Below, piece by piece: positions 34,165 to 43,711 of a stretch of 64,000 nt of DNA. Source of the stretch: Corallococcus soli. GTDB lineage: Bacteria > Myxococcota > Myxococcia > Myxococcales > Myxococcaceae. Every line of letters starts with the position of its first letter. Position 1 is the first letter of the stretch. The notes beneath the pieces were generated by a model. That model saw only the letters and a list, made by a program, of their open reading frames with translations. It ran no database searches and had not been told where the DNA came from. A program made the position numbers and the translations under genes. The DNA is taken from the NCBI RefSeq assembly GCF_014930455.1, contig NZ_JAAIYO010000014.1:62001-126000 (forward strand). Direction: 5' to 3'.

Positions 34165-35046
34165 ATGGTTGTGCAAAAACGGTCAGCGCCGCTGGACTGG
34201 GAGGACCTGCGCTTCTTCGTGGCGCTGGCACGGGCAGGCAGCCTGTCGGCGGCGGCACGGCAGCTGAAGGTCAGCCACGCCACGGTGGGCCGGCGCGTCG
34301 CGGCGCTGGAGGACACGCTGGGCCGTGCCCTGTTCGACCGCCGCGTGGACGGCTACGCGCTTACCGCTGAGGGGGCGGCGGTGCTGGAGCTGGCCACGGG
34401 CATGGATGAGCGTGCGCTGGCCATCCTGCGCCGCGCGGGCCAGGAGTCAGGGCTGACGGGCACGGTGAGGCTGACCGCCGCGGAGACGCTGGCCGAGCGC
34501 TTCCTCATTCCGCGCCTCGCGGAGTTCCATCGCCGCCATCCCGGCATCGAGCTGGAGGTGTTGAGTGATCCGCGCTCACTCAGCCTCGCCAGGCGGGAGG
34601 CCGACGTGGCCGTCCGCCTCGCCCGGCCGCAGGCAGGCGAGCTGTTCACCCGCCGCCTCGCCGCCATGACCTACGGCGTCTACGTGGCGCCGGGCGGCGA
34701 CACGTCCGCCTGGGTCGGATACGACGATTCCTTCGCCCACCTGCCAGAAGCACAGTGGCTGGCCCAGCACGCGGCCGGCGCGCGCGTGGCGCTGCGCGCG
34801 AACGGGCTGGCGGCGCAGTTCGCGGCGGTGCGAGCGGGCTTCGGCAAGGCGGTGATGCCACGCTGGTTCGCCGAGGAGGAAGGCGGCCTCGTCGAAGTGC
34901 CGCCACCCGCCCCGCCGCCGGTGCGAGAGGCGTGGTTGGTGGTGCACCGGGACTTGAAGGACGTGCCGCGCGTGCGCGCCCTCATCGACGCCGTCGTCGC
35001 CGCGTTCGAAGCGGAGCAGGCGCGGCTCGGAGCCAGCGGCCCATGA
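34165..35046 (+). CDS. LysR-family transcriptional regulator
   Basis: 293 aa. The N-terminal winged HTH (DWEDLRFFVALARAGSLSAA, ARQLKVSHATVGRRVAALED) is typical LysR; the VGRRVAALE variant is common in the subgroup that replaces the SRQI motif. The effector domain (VRLTAAETLAERFLIPRLAE) spans about 95-285. No Shine-Dalgarno sequence; probably leaderless. It is divergent from the cysteine hydrolase gene, its likely target. The ligand is unknown. Confidence 0.95.
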   Translation: MVVQKRSAPLDWEDLRFFVALARAGSLSAAARQLKVSHATVGRRVAALEDTLGRALFDRRVDGYALTAEGAAVLELATGMDERALAILRRAGQESGLTGTVRLTAAETLAERFLIPRLAEFHRRHPGIELEVLSDPRSLSLARREADVAVRLARPQAGELFTRRLAAMTYGVYVAPGGDTSAWVGYDDSFAHLPEAQWLAQHAAGARVALRANGLAAQFAAVRAGFGKAVMPRWFAEEEGGLVEVPPPAPPPVREAWLVVHRDLKDVPRVRALIDAVVAAFEAEQARLGASGP

Positions 35047-35100
35047 CGTCATGGGGTGGCCGCCACCTGCTTGAGTTCCTCCAGGCATCGCGCGCCGTGG

Positions 35101-35568
35101 CTACAGCACCTCCTCAAGGACGCTCTTCCAGCTGTAGCTCCCGGCCTCCTTGCCCACGATGCTGCTCTTCGCCGGGTCGATGTGGATGGTCAGCACGCCC
35201 GCGTCGAGCGAGACCTTGGTTCCTTCCGTCGACAGTCGGCAGACCGTCCTGGTGAGGGCCTCCTTCACCGCCGCCTTGCCATCCACGGTGCCGCAGACCG
35301 CGACCAGGGTGCCCACGGCTTGCTCGCATGCGCTCTGGGTCCGGTCCTTCATCGGGTCGAAGGCGGGGTAGCTCGCCTTGTCGTAGCTGCTCTTCAAGGC
35401 CGACCCGCAGGCCTTGTTGACCGCGTCCTCCTTCACCTTCAGCTCCTTGTCGTAGGCGGCCCAGCCGTTCTTCTGGGCCACGGTGAGCCGTGCGGGCTTC
35501 GGGGAGGAATCGTCAGCGATGGCGAGCGAAGCAGACAGGCAGAGGCACAAGGACGAAATCCGGAACAT
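35101..35568 (-). CDS. Small secreted hypothetical protein, 155 aa
   Basis: ATG 35568 preceded by AGGAG at 5 nt. Signal peptide MFRISSLCLCLSASLAIA; the mature protein has four Cys (ACGSALK, SACEQAVG, AVCGTVDG, TVCRLSTEG), suggesting two disulphides. Helical and Lys-rich N-terminal half, beta-strand-like C-terminus (GVLTIHIDPAKSSIVGKEAG). No recognised family. Stands alone between the LysR and histidine kinase genes. Confidence 0.8.
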   Translation of the reverse strand: MFRISSLCLCLSASLAIADDSSPKPARLTVAQKNGWAAYDKELKVKEDAVNKACGSALKSSYDKASYPAFDPMKDRTQSACEQAVGTLVAVCGTVDGKAAVKEALTRTVCRLSTEGTKVSLDAGVLTIHIDPAKSSIVGKEAGSYSWKSVLEEVL

Positions 35569-35689
35569 GGAGGCTCCTGGCGGAAGCGGGCTGCGGCAGT
35601 GCGGCACGCCGTTCCTCCAGGGAAGGGCCCCAGGGAATTCTTTTGCATTCTTTCTTGCGGAGCCCGTGCGGCCATCACGCCGCACGCCA

Positions 35690-38284
35690 TCAAGGACCCG
35701 CCGGAGCAGCGTGGCCCTCCAGTCCCGGCGGCGACACGGAGGGCCCGCGGCGTGGAAGCTCCACCGTGAAGGTGGCTCCTCGCCCCGCCTCGCTTTCGAC
35801 CCGAACCGACCCGCCCAGCCTTTCGACGAGCTGGTTCACGATGTGGAGGCCCAGGCCCAACCCGCCATAGTGGCGCGACGACACCGCGCGCTCGAAGGCC
35901 CGGAAGATCCGCACCTGTCGCTCCGCCGGGATTCCAATGCCCTGGTCCCTCACCTCCAAGCGGGCCATCACGTCGTCGCCCTCGACCCGGATCTCAATGG
36001 GCCTGCCCTCGCCATACTTGATTGCGTTCGAGAGCAGGTTGGTGACGATCTGATCGAGCCGCGACCGGTCCCACACCCCCGGCATCGGAGTGTCGGCGCG
36101 AACCAGGAGCCGGGTGCTTGAGGTCGCCAGCTCGGGTGCGAAGCGCGCCGCGATGTCCCGAACCAGCGCGGCGAGATCCACCTCTTCGAGTTCGAGTTCG
36201 AGCCGTCCAGCATGGATGCGCGAGACGTCGAGCAGCGTGTTGACGAGCTTCGCCATCCGCTTCGCCTGTCGCTCGATGACTTCGAGCGAGTGGGTCACGG
36301 TCTCCACCGGCGCGGTCCGGAGCGCTCCCGTCCGGGTGAGGCGCATCAACCCCTGCACGGACAACTGGAGGGACGTGACCGGGGTCTTCAGCTCGTGGGA
36401 GGCGATGGAGAGGAACTCATCGCGAAGTCCAATCGCCATCTGGGCCTGTTGATAGAGGCGGGCGTTGTCCACGGCCATCGCCGCGCGGCGGGCCAGCTCC
36501 TGCGCGAGGGCGAACTCGGCCGGGCCGTAGCGACCGCTGGCCTCCGACCGGGCCAGGGTGATGGCGCCGAGCGTGTGCCCCCGTGCGAGCAGCGGGACCG
36601 ACATCCAGGACTCGAACTCGACGGCTCCCCTCCCCTCCTGGCCGCCTCGCATGCACCCCAGCGCCGCGGAGGGGCAGCCCTCCGGGAAGAACTCTGGCTC
36701 ACCGAGCCGGAGCACCCTTCCGGGTCCATGCGCCGCGTCGAGGTCGGGGGGCGCGCAGAGGACCTTCCCTGGGGACACGGCGCGAAGCGCTTCGGAGCGG
36801 GCCTCGGTGATCCGCTGGAAGCAATGGTCCCGGTCCAGGAGATCGACCGTGCACCAGTCGGCGAAGCGCTGGACGGTCAGCGCGGCCACGCTCCGCAGCG
36901 CGTCCTCGGGGGCGAGCGCGTCGGCGAGCAGACCGGAGGCCTCCGCCAGGAGCGCGGAGCGCGCCTCCTGCGCCTCGGCCCGGGCACGCGCCTGCTGCTC
37001 ACGCTGAAAGGTCTGGTCGCGCTCCTGCTCGGCCCGCCGTTGCTCGGTGATGTCGATGCCGGTGCCGATGACGTACTCAACCGCTCCCGACTCGCCGCGC
37101 AGGGCGTTGCTGGACCAGGAGATGAGGCGGCGCTCCCCCTCTCGTGTCAGCCAATGGCCCTCGTACTGTTCGGGCCCCTGGCCCGTCGCGAGCACGGCGT
37201 AGCTCGCCTGGACCCGCTCCCTCTCTTCCGGAGGCTGGAGCCGCTCCCAGAAATGCATGCCGCGGAGCTCCTCGAAGGAGTAGCCCGTCACCTCCTGGCA
37301 CGCCCGGTTGAAGCGGACGATCCGTCCTTCCGGATCCAGGACGATCACCAGCGCGCGGGCCGTGTCCAGGATCGCCGAGCTGAAGTCTCGCTCGCGCTGG
37401 AGCTCCCGCTCCGTGCGCTGCCGGGCGGTGATGTCCCGGAAGTAGACGGCCCGCCCATAGTGGACACCGTCCGCGCTCACCACCGGGGCGTTGTACTGGT
37501 CGAACACCCGGCCATCCTTGAGTCGAAGCTCGTCGTGTCCCGACGTGTTGACGTGCTCGAAGAAGGAGGCCGCGCGCGCCAGGAACCTGGCGGGCTCCTC
37601 CACGAGCTGCGAGATCGCATGGAGCAGGCGCGCGTGCGACGCGGATTGGATCTCCTCCTCCAGGCCCCACATCTCCACGAAGCGGCGGTTGTGGGTGAGG
37701 ATCCTCCCGTCCGGGGAGGCGATCAGGATGCCCTCGACGGAGGCCTCACTCAGGGACTCAAACAGCGTCTTCTGCTGGTGGAGATCGCGCTCGCTGTCCA
37801 GGGTCCGCGCGAAGAGCTGACGGTGGATGAGCGCCGTGCGCAGGACGCCTCCAAGCCGCTCCACCATGCCGCGGTACTGCCGAGGCAGAAGCGGCTCGCG
37901 GTCGAAGTACAGCAGCAGCGTGCTGGAGACGTGCCCGGCCCCCGGCCCAAGGTCCACGATGGGAACGGACCAGCGCACGAGTCCCGGCAATGTCAGCTCC
38001 GGATAGGGCAGCTCCGGGGCGGAGGGACCGGGAATCGGGAGCTGGCGGGATGCGGTGGAGAGTCCGCTCGCGCCCTGTAGACGGACCCGGCCCTGCTCAT
38101 CCGTCTGGAGCCAGAGGACGACCATGCACCCCAGTCGCTCCGCGACCCGGTTCAGGAATGAGTCGGCGGGCTTGTTGGGATTCAGCAGGTCGAGCGCCGC
38201 GACGGTGAGTTCCTGGAGCACGCTCAGCAGCGCGAGGCGCTCCTCGGTGAGCTTGTGGTCCGCGTCCGCGCAGTGCTCCTCCAT
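35690..38284 (-). CDS. Cytoplasmic GAF/PAS sensor histidine kinase
   Basis: 864 aa with no membrane helix. An N-terminal GAF-like domain (about 10-170) is followed by PAS1 (SEASVEGILIASPDGRILTH), PAS2 with PAC (ILDTARALVIVLDPEGRIVR; EYVIGTGIDITEQRRAE), a second GAF (about 430-610; GHTLGAITLARSEASG), HisKA with SIASHELKTPVTSLQL (His630) and a HATPase (VTNLLSNAIKYGEG, VRDQGIGIP, GLGLGLHIVNQL). The multiple GAF and PAS modules indicate integrated small-molecule or redox input. It is encoded 16 nt after a FIST-domain gene, which probably supplies a ligand-binding partner. No response regulator is adjacent. Confidence 0.96.
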   Translation of the reverse strand: MEEHCADADHKLTEERLALLSVLQELTVAALDLLNPNKPADSFLNRVAERLGCMVVLWLQTDEQGRVRLQGASGLSTASRQLPIPGPSAPELPYPELTLPGLVRWSVPIVDLGPGAGHVSSTLLLYFDREPLLPRQYRGMVERLGGVLRTALIHRQLFARTLDSERDLHQQKTLFESLSEASVEGILIASPDGRILTHNRRFVEMWGLEEEIQSASHARLLHAISQLVEEPARFLARAASFFEHVNTSGHDELRLKDGRVFDQYNAPVVSADGVHYGRAVYFRDITARQRTERELQRERDFSSAILDTARALVIVLDPEGRIVRFNRACQEVTGYSFEELRGMHFWERLQPPEERERVQASYAVLATGQGPEQYEGHWLTREGERRLISWSSNALRGESGAVEYVIGTGIDITEQRRAEQERDQTFQREQQARARAEAQEARSALLAEASGLLADALAPEDALRSVAALTVQRFADWCTVDLLDRDHCFQRITEARSEALRAVSPGKVLCAPPDLDAAHGPGRVLRLGEPEFFPEGCPSAALGCMRGGQEGRGAVEFESWMSVPLLARGHTLGAITLARSEASGRYGPAEFALAQELARRAAMAVDNARLYQQAQMAIGLRDEFLSIASHELKTPVTSLQLSVQGLMRLTRTGALRTAPVETVTHSLEVIERQAKRMAKLVNTLLDVSRIHAGRLELELEEVDLAALVRDIAARFAPELATSSTRLLVRADTPMPGVWDRSRLDQIVTNLLSNAIKYGEGRPIEIRVEGDDVMARLEVRDQGIGIPAERQVRIFRAFERAVSSRHYGGLGLGLHIVNQLVERLGGSVRVESEAGRGATFTVELPRRGPSVSPPGLEGHAAPAGP

Positions 38285-38300
38285 GCCCCACCTCGTCCCC

Positions 38301-39467
38301 TCACGCCGGAAAGGCGAGCACCACCGCCGTTTTGTTGTGGAACTGGGGAACCCCGCCCCCCAGGGCCCCCACCTCCCCCAGGGTCAGACAGCCCACGACC
38401 GGGACGCCCTCCCCGAGCGCATCCTGGAATCTCAAGAGCTCGTCCCGGACCCCCTCGCCCAGGATGAGGTAGCGGGAGACGCAATCGAACACCACCGCGC
38501 CGCCCAGCGGGCCAGGGGTCCCCTTCCGGGCCATGGCGGCGGCGCCGGCCGCCGCGTCGAGCAGGTCCGCGCGCGCGCCCTCCATCACCCGGACCAGCGA
38601 GCCGTCCGGTATCTCCGCGACGTAGCGGATGGAACCGTCGGGCTCGACGGAGATGGGGTCACGGATCACGAACTCTCCGCTGGCCTGGGGGATCCCCAGC
38701 GGGTGGGTCATCGCGAAGCTGGCGAAGTCCTGCATGTCCAGCGCGACGCCCCGGCTGGAGGCCGTGCGCCGGTAGACCTCGAACGCGCTCTCGTAGTCGA
38801 GTTCGATGGCGGTCGTGCCCCGGGCCTTCGTGACCTGGGTCGGAGGGCCATACGGATACCAGCCGTGCTGTATCCCGACGCCGATCGGCTCCTGGACATC
38901 AAAGGCAATCACCACCACCTGGTCCCGGTAGGCCTGCCCTCGCGTGAACTGGGCCGTCTTGACGAACCGGAGGTTGCTCCCCGCGCCGCCTCCCGCCCAG
39001 CCGACGCCCGCGCCCGCTTCCTGATGGGCCCCTCGCACGACCTCTGTCGGGTTCCCGCTCAGGGCGTCCGGGAGGACGATCAGCGCACGACGACGTCCGG
39101 GCCGCAGGGGAGGCAACGGTTCAACGGCCCGCTCCACCGCGGTGCGCCCGGCGGCTCGGGGATCCCCGCTGACGGGCCCGCCGATTCCCACCCCGACGCG
39201 GAAGTCGTTCCCGCAGAAGAGCGCGACCACCACGCCCTGAAGCAACAGCTCCGTTCCCGCGAAGACGCCCGCCGCGCAGCAGCCAGCCCAGGGGATGTCC
39301 CCCAGTTCCCTCCGGACCGCGAGCGCGAAGCATTCCGCGTCGTACTGGTCCGTGCACAGGACGAGGGCAAAGGTGGGTGCGTCCGCTCCTCGCAGCGCTT
39401 GTTGGCTCGCTTCACGAGAGGCAGCTTCGCAATCCAGCGAGCTGCTCTTTCCAATCTGGATCCGCAT
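38301..39467 (-). CDS. FIST-domain sensory protein
   Basis: 388 aa from ATG 39467 with GGAG three nt upstream. FIST_N covers about 25-210 (FALVLCTDQYDAECFALAVR, DIPWAGCCAAGVFAG) and FIST_C about 220-370 (GEFVIRDPISVEPDGSIRYV, GAVVFDCVSRYLILGEGV). FIST domains are proposed to bind small ligands such as amino acids and often sit next to signalling genes. It is a stand-alone sensor without an output domain, co-transcribed with the GAF/PAS histidine kinase, so it probably modulates that kinase. Confidence 0.9.
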   Translation of the reverse strand: MRIQIGKSSSLDCEAASREASQQALRGADAPTFALVLCTDQYDAECFALAVRRELGDIPWAGCCAAGVFAGTELLLQGVVVALFCGNDFRVGVGIGGPVSGDPRAAGRTAVERAVEPLPPLRPGRRRALIVLPDALSGNPTEVVRGAHQEAGAGVGWAGGGAGSNLRFVKTAQFTRGQAYRDQVVVIAFDVQEPIGVGIQHGWYPYGPPTQVTKARGTTAIELDYESAFEVYRRTASSRGVALDMQDFASFAMTHPLGIPQASGEFVIRDPISVEPDGSIRYVAEIPDGSLVRVMEGARADLLDAAAGAAAMARKGTPGPLGGAVVFDCVSRYLILGEGVRDELLRFQDALGEGVPVVGCLTLGEVGALGGGVPQFHNKTAVVLAFPA

Positions 39468-39592
39468 GGACTCCAGAATCGATATGCACGGACGCGCGCG
39501 CCCGCAGGAGTCAACCGCCTCGTCCGCGCCTCGCCCATCAGGGTGGCTTGGAAGCAGCGCGCCTGCGACGCGCTGCTCCGGTGAGCCCCCGC

Positions 39593-40075
39593 TCAGGGCT
39601 CGCGGAAGCCGCCGCGCACCCACTCGTTGGCGACGTCCCGGGTGAACTTGAAGTTCGCCTGCACGCGATGCTTCGCGACGGTCGCGCCAGCGTCGTCGAT
39701 GGCTGAGAGCAGCGCGTGGGGCTCATACTCATCGGCCACGATCTCCAGCCGGACCTCGTACCAGCGGCCCTCCCAGGCGATGGAGAGCTTCTTGGTCATG
39801 GCCTGGTCACGCTGTCGCGCGGAGCGGTCCAGGACCTCCGAGGCCGTCTTCACGAAGGTCGCGAACGCCGTCGCATCGAAGGGCTTGGGGTTCTTCTTGT
39901 CGCGGCCCATCACCCACGGGCTGATGAGGGCGGGCTCGGAGAGCCCCTGCTTGCGGATCTCCACGGCCCAGCCGTCGTCCTCCTCGTTCTTGATGACCCT
40001 GGCCGACCAGCCGTTCTTCCGCCAGAACGTGGGCTCCATGACTTCGGGTTCGTCAGGCGTGCGCTCGTTGCTCAT
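39593..40075 (-). CDS. Hypothetical protein, 160 aa
   Basis: Highly charged soluble protein without signal peptide: TFWRKNGWSARVIKNEEDDG, WAVEIRKQG, then ISPWVMGRDKKNPKPFDATA and a C-terminal strand-rich part (WEGRWYEVRLEIVADEYEPH). Coding is supported by codon bias. No known domain. Alone, 125 nt from the FIST gene upstream of which it does not share an operon signal. Confidence 0.75.
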   Translation of the reverse strand: MSNERTPDEPEVMEPTFWRKNGWSARVIKNEEDDGWAVEIRKQGLSEPALISPWVMGRDKKNPKPFDATAFATFVKTASEVLDRSARQRDQAMTKKLSIAWEGRWYEVRLEIVADEYEPHALLSAIDDAGATVAKHRVQANFKFTRDVANEWVRGGFREP

Positions 40076-40392
40076 GGGCGTTTCTCATACCCTCCAACGG
40101 CCCTCTACCTGGAGAAGTATCTGCGCCACGGAAGCCCCTCGCCGCGCTCGACCGCAGCTCGGCCAAGAGTGCCTCGCGAGGCCGCGGAGGGAAGCTCTCC
40201 GCGAGGCCACGCGCCCGGGAGGTGTCCAGCAACGCGCGAGGTTTGGGCCACAAGCACCCTCCGTGACATGGACGCCCCCCGCGCGCTGGCGGTGCCCCGC
40301 GGATGAAACAGCGTCAGGCGTGATAAAAATTTGAGCCGTGCGTGCGTCCACTGCCGCTCTCCGGCGATTCAGGGCGTCACGATGAGGGGAAC
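40076..40392. other. Intergenic, 317 nt, no convincing gene
   Basis: Contains a short AT-rich stretch (TGATAAAAATTTGA near 40320) in the upstream region of the MopE-like lipoprotein, a likely promoter area. A minus-strand stretch (AESFPPRPREALLAELRSSA) has coding-like composition but no start or conserved ends; it may be another fragment. Confidence 0.4.
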
Positions 40393-41916
40393 ATGCAATC
40401 GCGGATGAAGTCGTTGGGCGGGCCGTGGGGAGGCCTGCCGTTGGTGGTGGCCCTGCTGCTCGTGGGCTGTGGCTCCTCCACGAGCCCGTCGGGCCCCGTG
40501 CGGGATGCCGGCACGCAGGTGGATGCCGGTACGGATGCGGGCATCACGGCCGACGCGGGTGTCGCGGACGACGCGGGAACGGCGGACAGCGGCGTGGCGG
40601 AAGGCCCGCCCTGCGAGCGGACCCAGGGCGTGTGCGCGGGGGCGAAGCGGGCGTGGGTGGACGGCGCCTACGAGCCGGTGTGCACGGCGCGCTCGTATGG
40701 TGCGGACTACGAAACGTCGGAGACGCGCTGCGACGGCCTGGACAACGACTGCGATGGGGCGACGGACCCGACGACGTGGGCGGATGCCGCGCCGATGCAG
40801 TGGGCGCCTGACGACACCAGGGCGGACAGCCTGCCCGTGGCGGGGGGCTTCCTGATGGTCTCCTCGGACGGCCTGGCGGGAATCCAGCTCCTCCGGTTCG
40901 ATGAGGCCCTGACCCTGCGGAGCACCGCGACCCTGCCGCTGGCCTCCGTCCCCATCCGCGTGACGAGGACCCAGCTGGTGCGCACCTCGCGCGGACCGAC
41001 GCTCTTCTTCATCGCCGTGTATTCCCAGACGGACCCCTTCGTCCAGGGGCGCCTCGTGCAGCTCGATGAGCTGGGCGCGCCCATTGGCCCTCCCGAGGGC
41101 GTCGTCCTCTTCGAGCAGCCCCTGGCCTGGGCGAACGCACACGTGGCCGCCTCCGTGGAGGGAGAGCGACTCGCGGTGATCTGGACCTGGGGCATCGCTG
41201 GCGCCAGGGAAGTGCACGGCATGACCGTGGACCCCGCCGGTCAGGTCCTGTCCGCCCCCCGCGTGCTGCACCGGTCGGACTCCCTCAACCTCTCCGCGGC
41301 GGAGGTGCTGGGACTGGGGGATGGCGGCTTCCTGGTGAAGACGAATGAGAACACGGACTCGTTCGATGACACGCGCGTCTGGTTGCAGCGCTACGACCGC
41401 GAGCTCCTCCCCGTGGGTGAGGAGCGCATCCTCACCGTGCCGTATGCGGCCCTTCCCAGGCTGCTGCTGGCGGCTCCCGTGGAAGAGGGCGGCGTGGAGG
41501 AACCGACGATGCTCTACCGTGAGCCGCATGGCTTCACTCCCCGGCTCCTGCAGGTGCGGTCCCTCTTCGACCAGGGCATGCCCGAGACGCTGACCCCCAC
41601 GAAGCAGAGCCAGACCAGCCTGTTTGGCGCCACGATGACCTCACGGGGGCTCCAGTTGGCCTGGCTCTCCATGCTCTCCATCCACGACTCCGACCGGGAT
41701 CCCTCCTTCGCCTGGGAGGGCCGGCTCTGGGGGCGGAGCGCGTCAGGTGTCGTGACGGATTGGACCCCCGGCCCCGAGCCCATGCCCCTCCACGCCGGCA
41801 CGAGCTGGGTGCATTTGCATGAGCTGCCGGGGCATCAACTGGGGGCGCTCATGATGACCGCCACGGACAAACCCAGGACCTACACCCTGCGGTCCCTTCG
41901 TTACTGCGCCCCCTGA
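40393..41916 (+). CDS. MopE-like lipoprotein with DAG-rich linker
   Basis: 507 aa from ATG 40393 (AGGGG three nt upstream; a second ATG five codons on is possible). Lipobox LLLVGCG. The mature N-terminus is a Asp-Ala-Gly linker (VRDAGTQVDAGTDAG and more), then a Cys-rich module ending in CDGLDNDCDGATD, the motif of MopE-type Ca- or metal-binding repeats, present once. The remainder (residues 130-505) is beta-rich with propeller-like blades (FLMVSSDGLAGIQLLRF, RLAVIWTWGIAGAREV). Predicted outer-membrane lipoprotein, possibly surface-exposed on its linker. Specific function unknown. Confidence 0.88.
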   Translation: MQSRMKSLGGPWGGLPLVVALLLVGCGSSTSPSGPVRDAGTQVDAGTDAGITADAGVADDAGTADSGVAEGPPCERTQGVCAGAKRAWVDGAYEPVCTARSYGADYETSETRCDGLDNDCDGATDPTTWADAAPMQWAPDDTRADSLPVAGGFLMVSSDGLAGIQLLRFDEALTLRSTATLPLASVPIRVTRTQLVRTSRGPTLFFIAVYSQTDPFVQGRLVQLDELGAPIGPPEGVVLFEQPLAWANAHVAASVEGERLAVIWTWGIAGAREVHGMTVDPAGQVLSAPRVLHRSDSLNLSAAEVLGLGDGGFLVKTNENTDSFDDTRVWLQRYDRELLPVGEERILTVPYAALPRLLLAAPVEEGGVEEPTMLYREPHGFTPRLLQVRSLFDQGMPETLTPTKQSQTSLFGATMTSRGLQLAWLSMLSIHDSDRDPSFAWEGRLWGRSASGVVTDWTPGPEPMPLHAGTSWVHLHELPGHQLGALMMTATDKPRTYTLRSLRYCAP

Positions 41917-41940
41917 TTCCTGGAGGTGCCCGGAGGAAGG

Positions 41941-41967
41941 CCGGGCGGCGTCGCATCCGCCGCCCGG
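41941..41967 (+). terminator. Hairpin downstream of the MopE-like gene
   Basis: CCGGGCGGCG (41941-41950) and CGCCGCCCGG (41958-41967) form a perfect 10-bp stem with a 7-nt loop, 25 nt after the stop. No T-run. The rest of the 352-nt gap to 42268 shows nothing else I can support. Confidence 0.6.
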
Positions 41968-42268
41968 TTGACCGGCCCGTTGACGCTGGTGCGGGGAGCG
42001 ACGCCCGCTGCTTCCGTGAACCAGGAAGGGTCCGCTTGCACTTCCTCTTCACCCGTCTCCAGTAGCACCCGGCGCTACAGGCGGGGCTGATCCGTGACAC
42101 GCGCAGATACAGGCCCCGCGTCACGGCCGCGCAACCGCCCCCTGCCCTCCTCTGGGCGGAGGCCCAGACGCACGGTGCACGATGATTGGCATGGGAGCTG
42201 CTGTGGCGCGGCTCGCCTTTCGACTCCCCCGCTGGAAGGCGGAACCCTTTCCCTCAAGGCATGCCCTC

Positions 42269-43621
42269 ATGACTTCTCGTCGACTCCGGAGCCTTCCGAG
42301 CCTCGTGCGCCACTGGATTCGTGCGCCCCTCCTGGGCTCGCTCGCGCTGGGTGGACCGCTGCTGGCCACGTCCGCCCATGCTGTGGAACTCGACGATGGC
42401 ACCCCCTCCATCGTCGGCGTGGCCATGGAGGACGGCGAGCTGATGGCGCGCATCCACTGGGCTGGCTCGGAGAAGACCCTGCCTGAGAGGGTCACGCTCG
42501 TGGCCTACGACGGCCAGGGGAACGACACCGCCCGCCTGGAGTTGTCTCCGGAGCCCGGCAAGGTGTCGGAGGTGAGAATCGCCGGCGCGGTGCGGGAGCC
42601 CTGGGAGACGGGCTGGGCCCAGAAGCTCGTCCTGCGGGGTCCGGACGGCAAGGAACTGGCCCGCCAGCACTATGACGTCAGCCTGGACTGCGTGGACGCG
42701 AAGGTCTGCGACCTGAAGGTCTCCCCTGGCGTCGCGGCCGGGCCCGAGGTCCTGCACGTCAGCAGCGCCCTGGACGCGACGCTCGTCACCCTCGAGAAGG
42801 AGTACGAGGGCAAGGCGTACGACCTGGTGGAGGCGGTAACCCGGCGCTCCCCCGCGCTGCGCGGCGAGGCGCTGGCCCATTCAATGGCCCTGGTGCGGGC
42901 CCCCTACGAGGGCGCATGCAATTGCCAGTGGGTGACGTCCGTCACCCGTCAGGGCACCCAGCCCGTGAACCCGGGCCCTGAGCACGCCCTGACCGCCACC
43001 CCGCTCCGGCCCACACAGCCCGGCTCCTATCGCCGGACCGCGCAGGGCAGCGTCCAGGTAAGCCTCCGGCTGAACTGCCAGGCGCCGTCGTTGATCCGCT
43101 TCCAGGCGGTGGGCGTCCGCCAGGGCAGCCTGGTGCGGGACCTGCTCATGCCCGTTCCGACCCTCAACACCTGCGTGGGACGGTGCTCGGCCAGCTACGA
43201 CCACTTCGGGCGCATCAGCGCCCAGACGACCGTCAACCCCAGCCCCACCCCCAATCAGATCATGATCGCCACCGCGACGGAGACGGGGCTGTACCACCTG
43301 GGCAACTTCCCGACGGTGCTGCTGAACGAGAACAGCTTCGGAAACGACTCCTTCGATGAGTCGGTCGGAGCGTCGGGCGTCAGCACCGGCTTCGGCGCCA
43401 TCCAGATGTCAGGTGAGGCCTGGATCTCCAACAACGGCACGCCGCCGACCCCGACGGCCGCCGTGAGGAACGGCTACGCCGTGGGCGTCCGCGGCAGCGC
43501 GGTCTGCCCGGGCGGAGGCATGCTGTTTCCCATCGGAAGGGTCTGGGACGTCGCCACCACCCAGGGCGCCGCGCACCAAAACAGCCTCCTGGAGCAGCTC
43601 TGGGGCTTCCTCGGGCTGTAA
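42269..43621 (+). CDS. Secreted hypothetical protein, 450 aa
   Basis: The start MTSRRLRSLPSL is preferred over longer in-frame options; its Arg-rich n-region leads to a hydrophobic segment (APLLGSLALGGPLLATSAHA), a long Sec or Tat-like signal. The mature protein has an N-terminal beta domain (IVGVAMEDGELMARIHWAGS), Cys pairs (CVDAKVC, CNCQW, CVGRC) and a C-terminal Gly/Asn-rich part. No enzyme motif. A canonical intrinsic terminator follows, so it is a monocistronic unit. Confidence 0.82.
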   Translation: MTSRRLRSLPSLVRHWIRAPLLGSLALGGPLLATSAHAVELDDGTPSIVGVAMEDGELMARIHWAGSEKTLPERVTLVAYDGQGNDTARLELSPEPGKVSEVRIAGAVREPWETGWAQKLVLRGPDGKELARQHYDVSLDCVDAKVCDLKVSPGVAAGPEVLHVSSALDATLVTLEKEYEGKAYDLVEAVTRRSPALRGEALAHSMALVRAPYEGACNCQWVTSVTRQGTQPVNPGPEHALTATPLRPTQPGSYRRTAQGSVQVSLRLNCQAPSLIRFQAVGVRQGSLVRDLLMPVPTLNTCVGRCSASYDHFGRISAQTTVNPSPTPNQIMIATATETGLYHLGNFPTVLLNENSFGNDSFDESVGASGVSTGFGAIQMSGEAWISNNGTPPTPTAAVRNGYAVGVRGSAVCPGGGMLFPIGRVWDVATTQGAAHQNSLLEQLWGFLGL

Positions 43622-43650
43622 GCCCCAGGCCTGAATCCGCCATCCAGGGG

Positions 43651-43697
43651 GACGCCCTTCCGGCCTTCCATACCGGAGGGGCGTCTTTCTTTTTTCT
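43651..43697 (+). terminator. Canonical intrinsic terminator
   Basis: GACGCCC (from 43651) pairs with GGGCGTC (to 43685), extended by an inner TCCGG/CCGGA stem, and is followed by TTTCTTTTTT. This is the clearest Rho-independent terminator in the window. Confidence 0.9.
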
Positions 43698-43711
43698 GAA
43701 GAGACGCCTAA

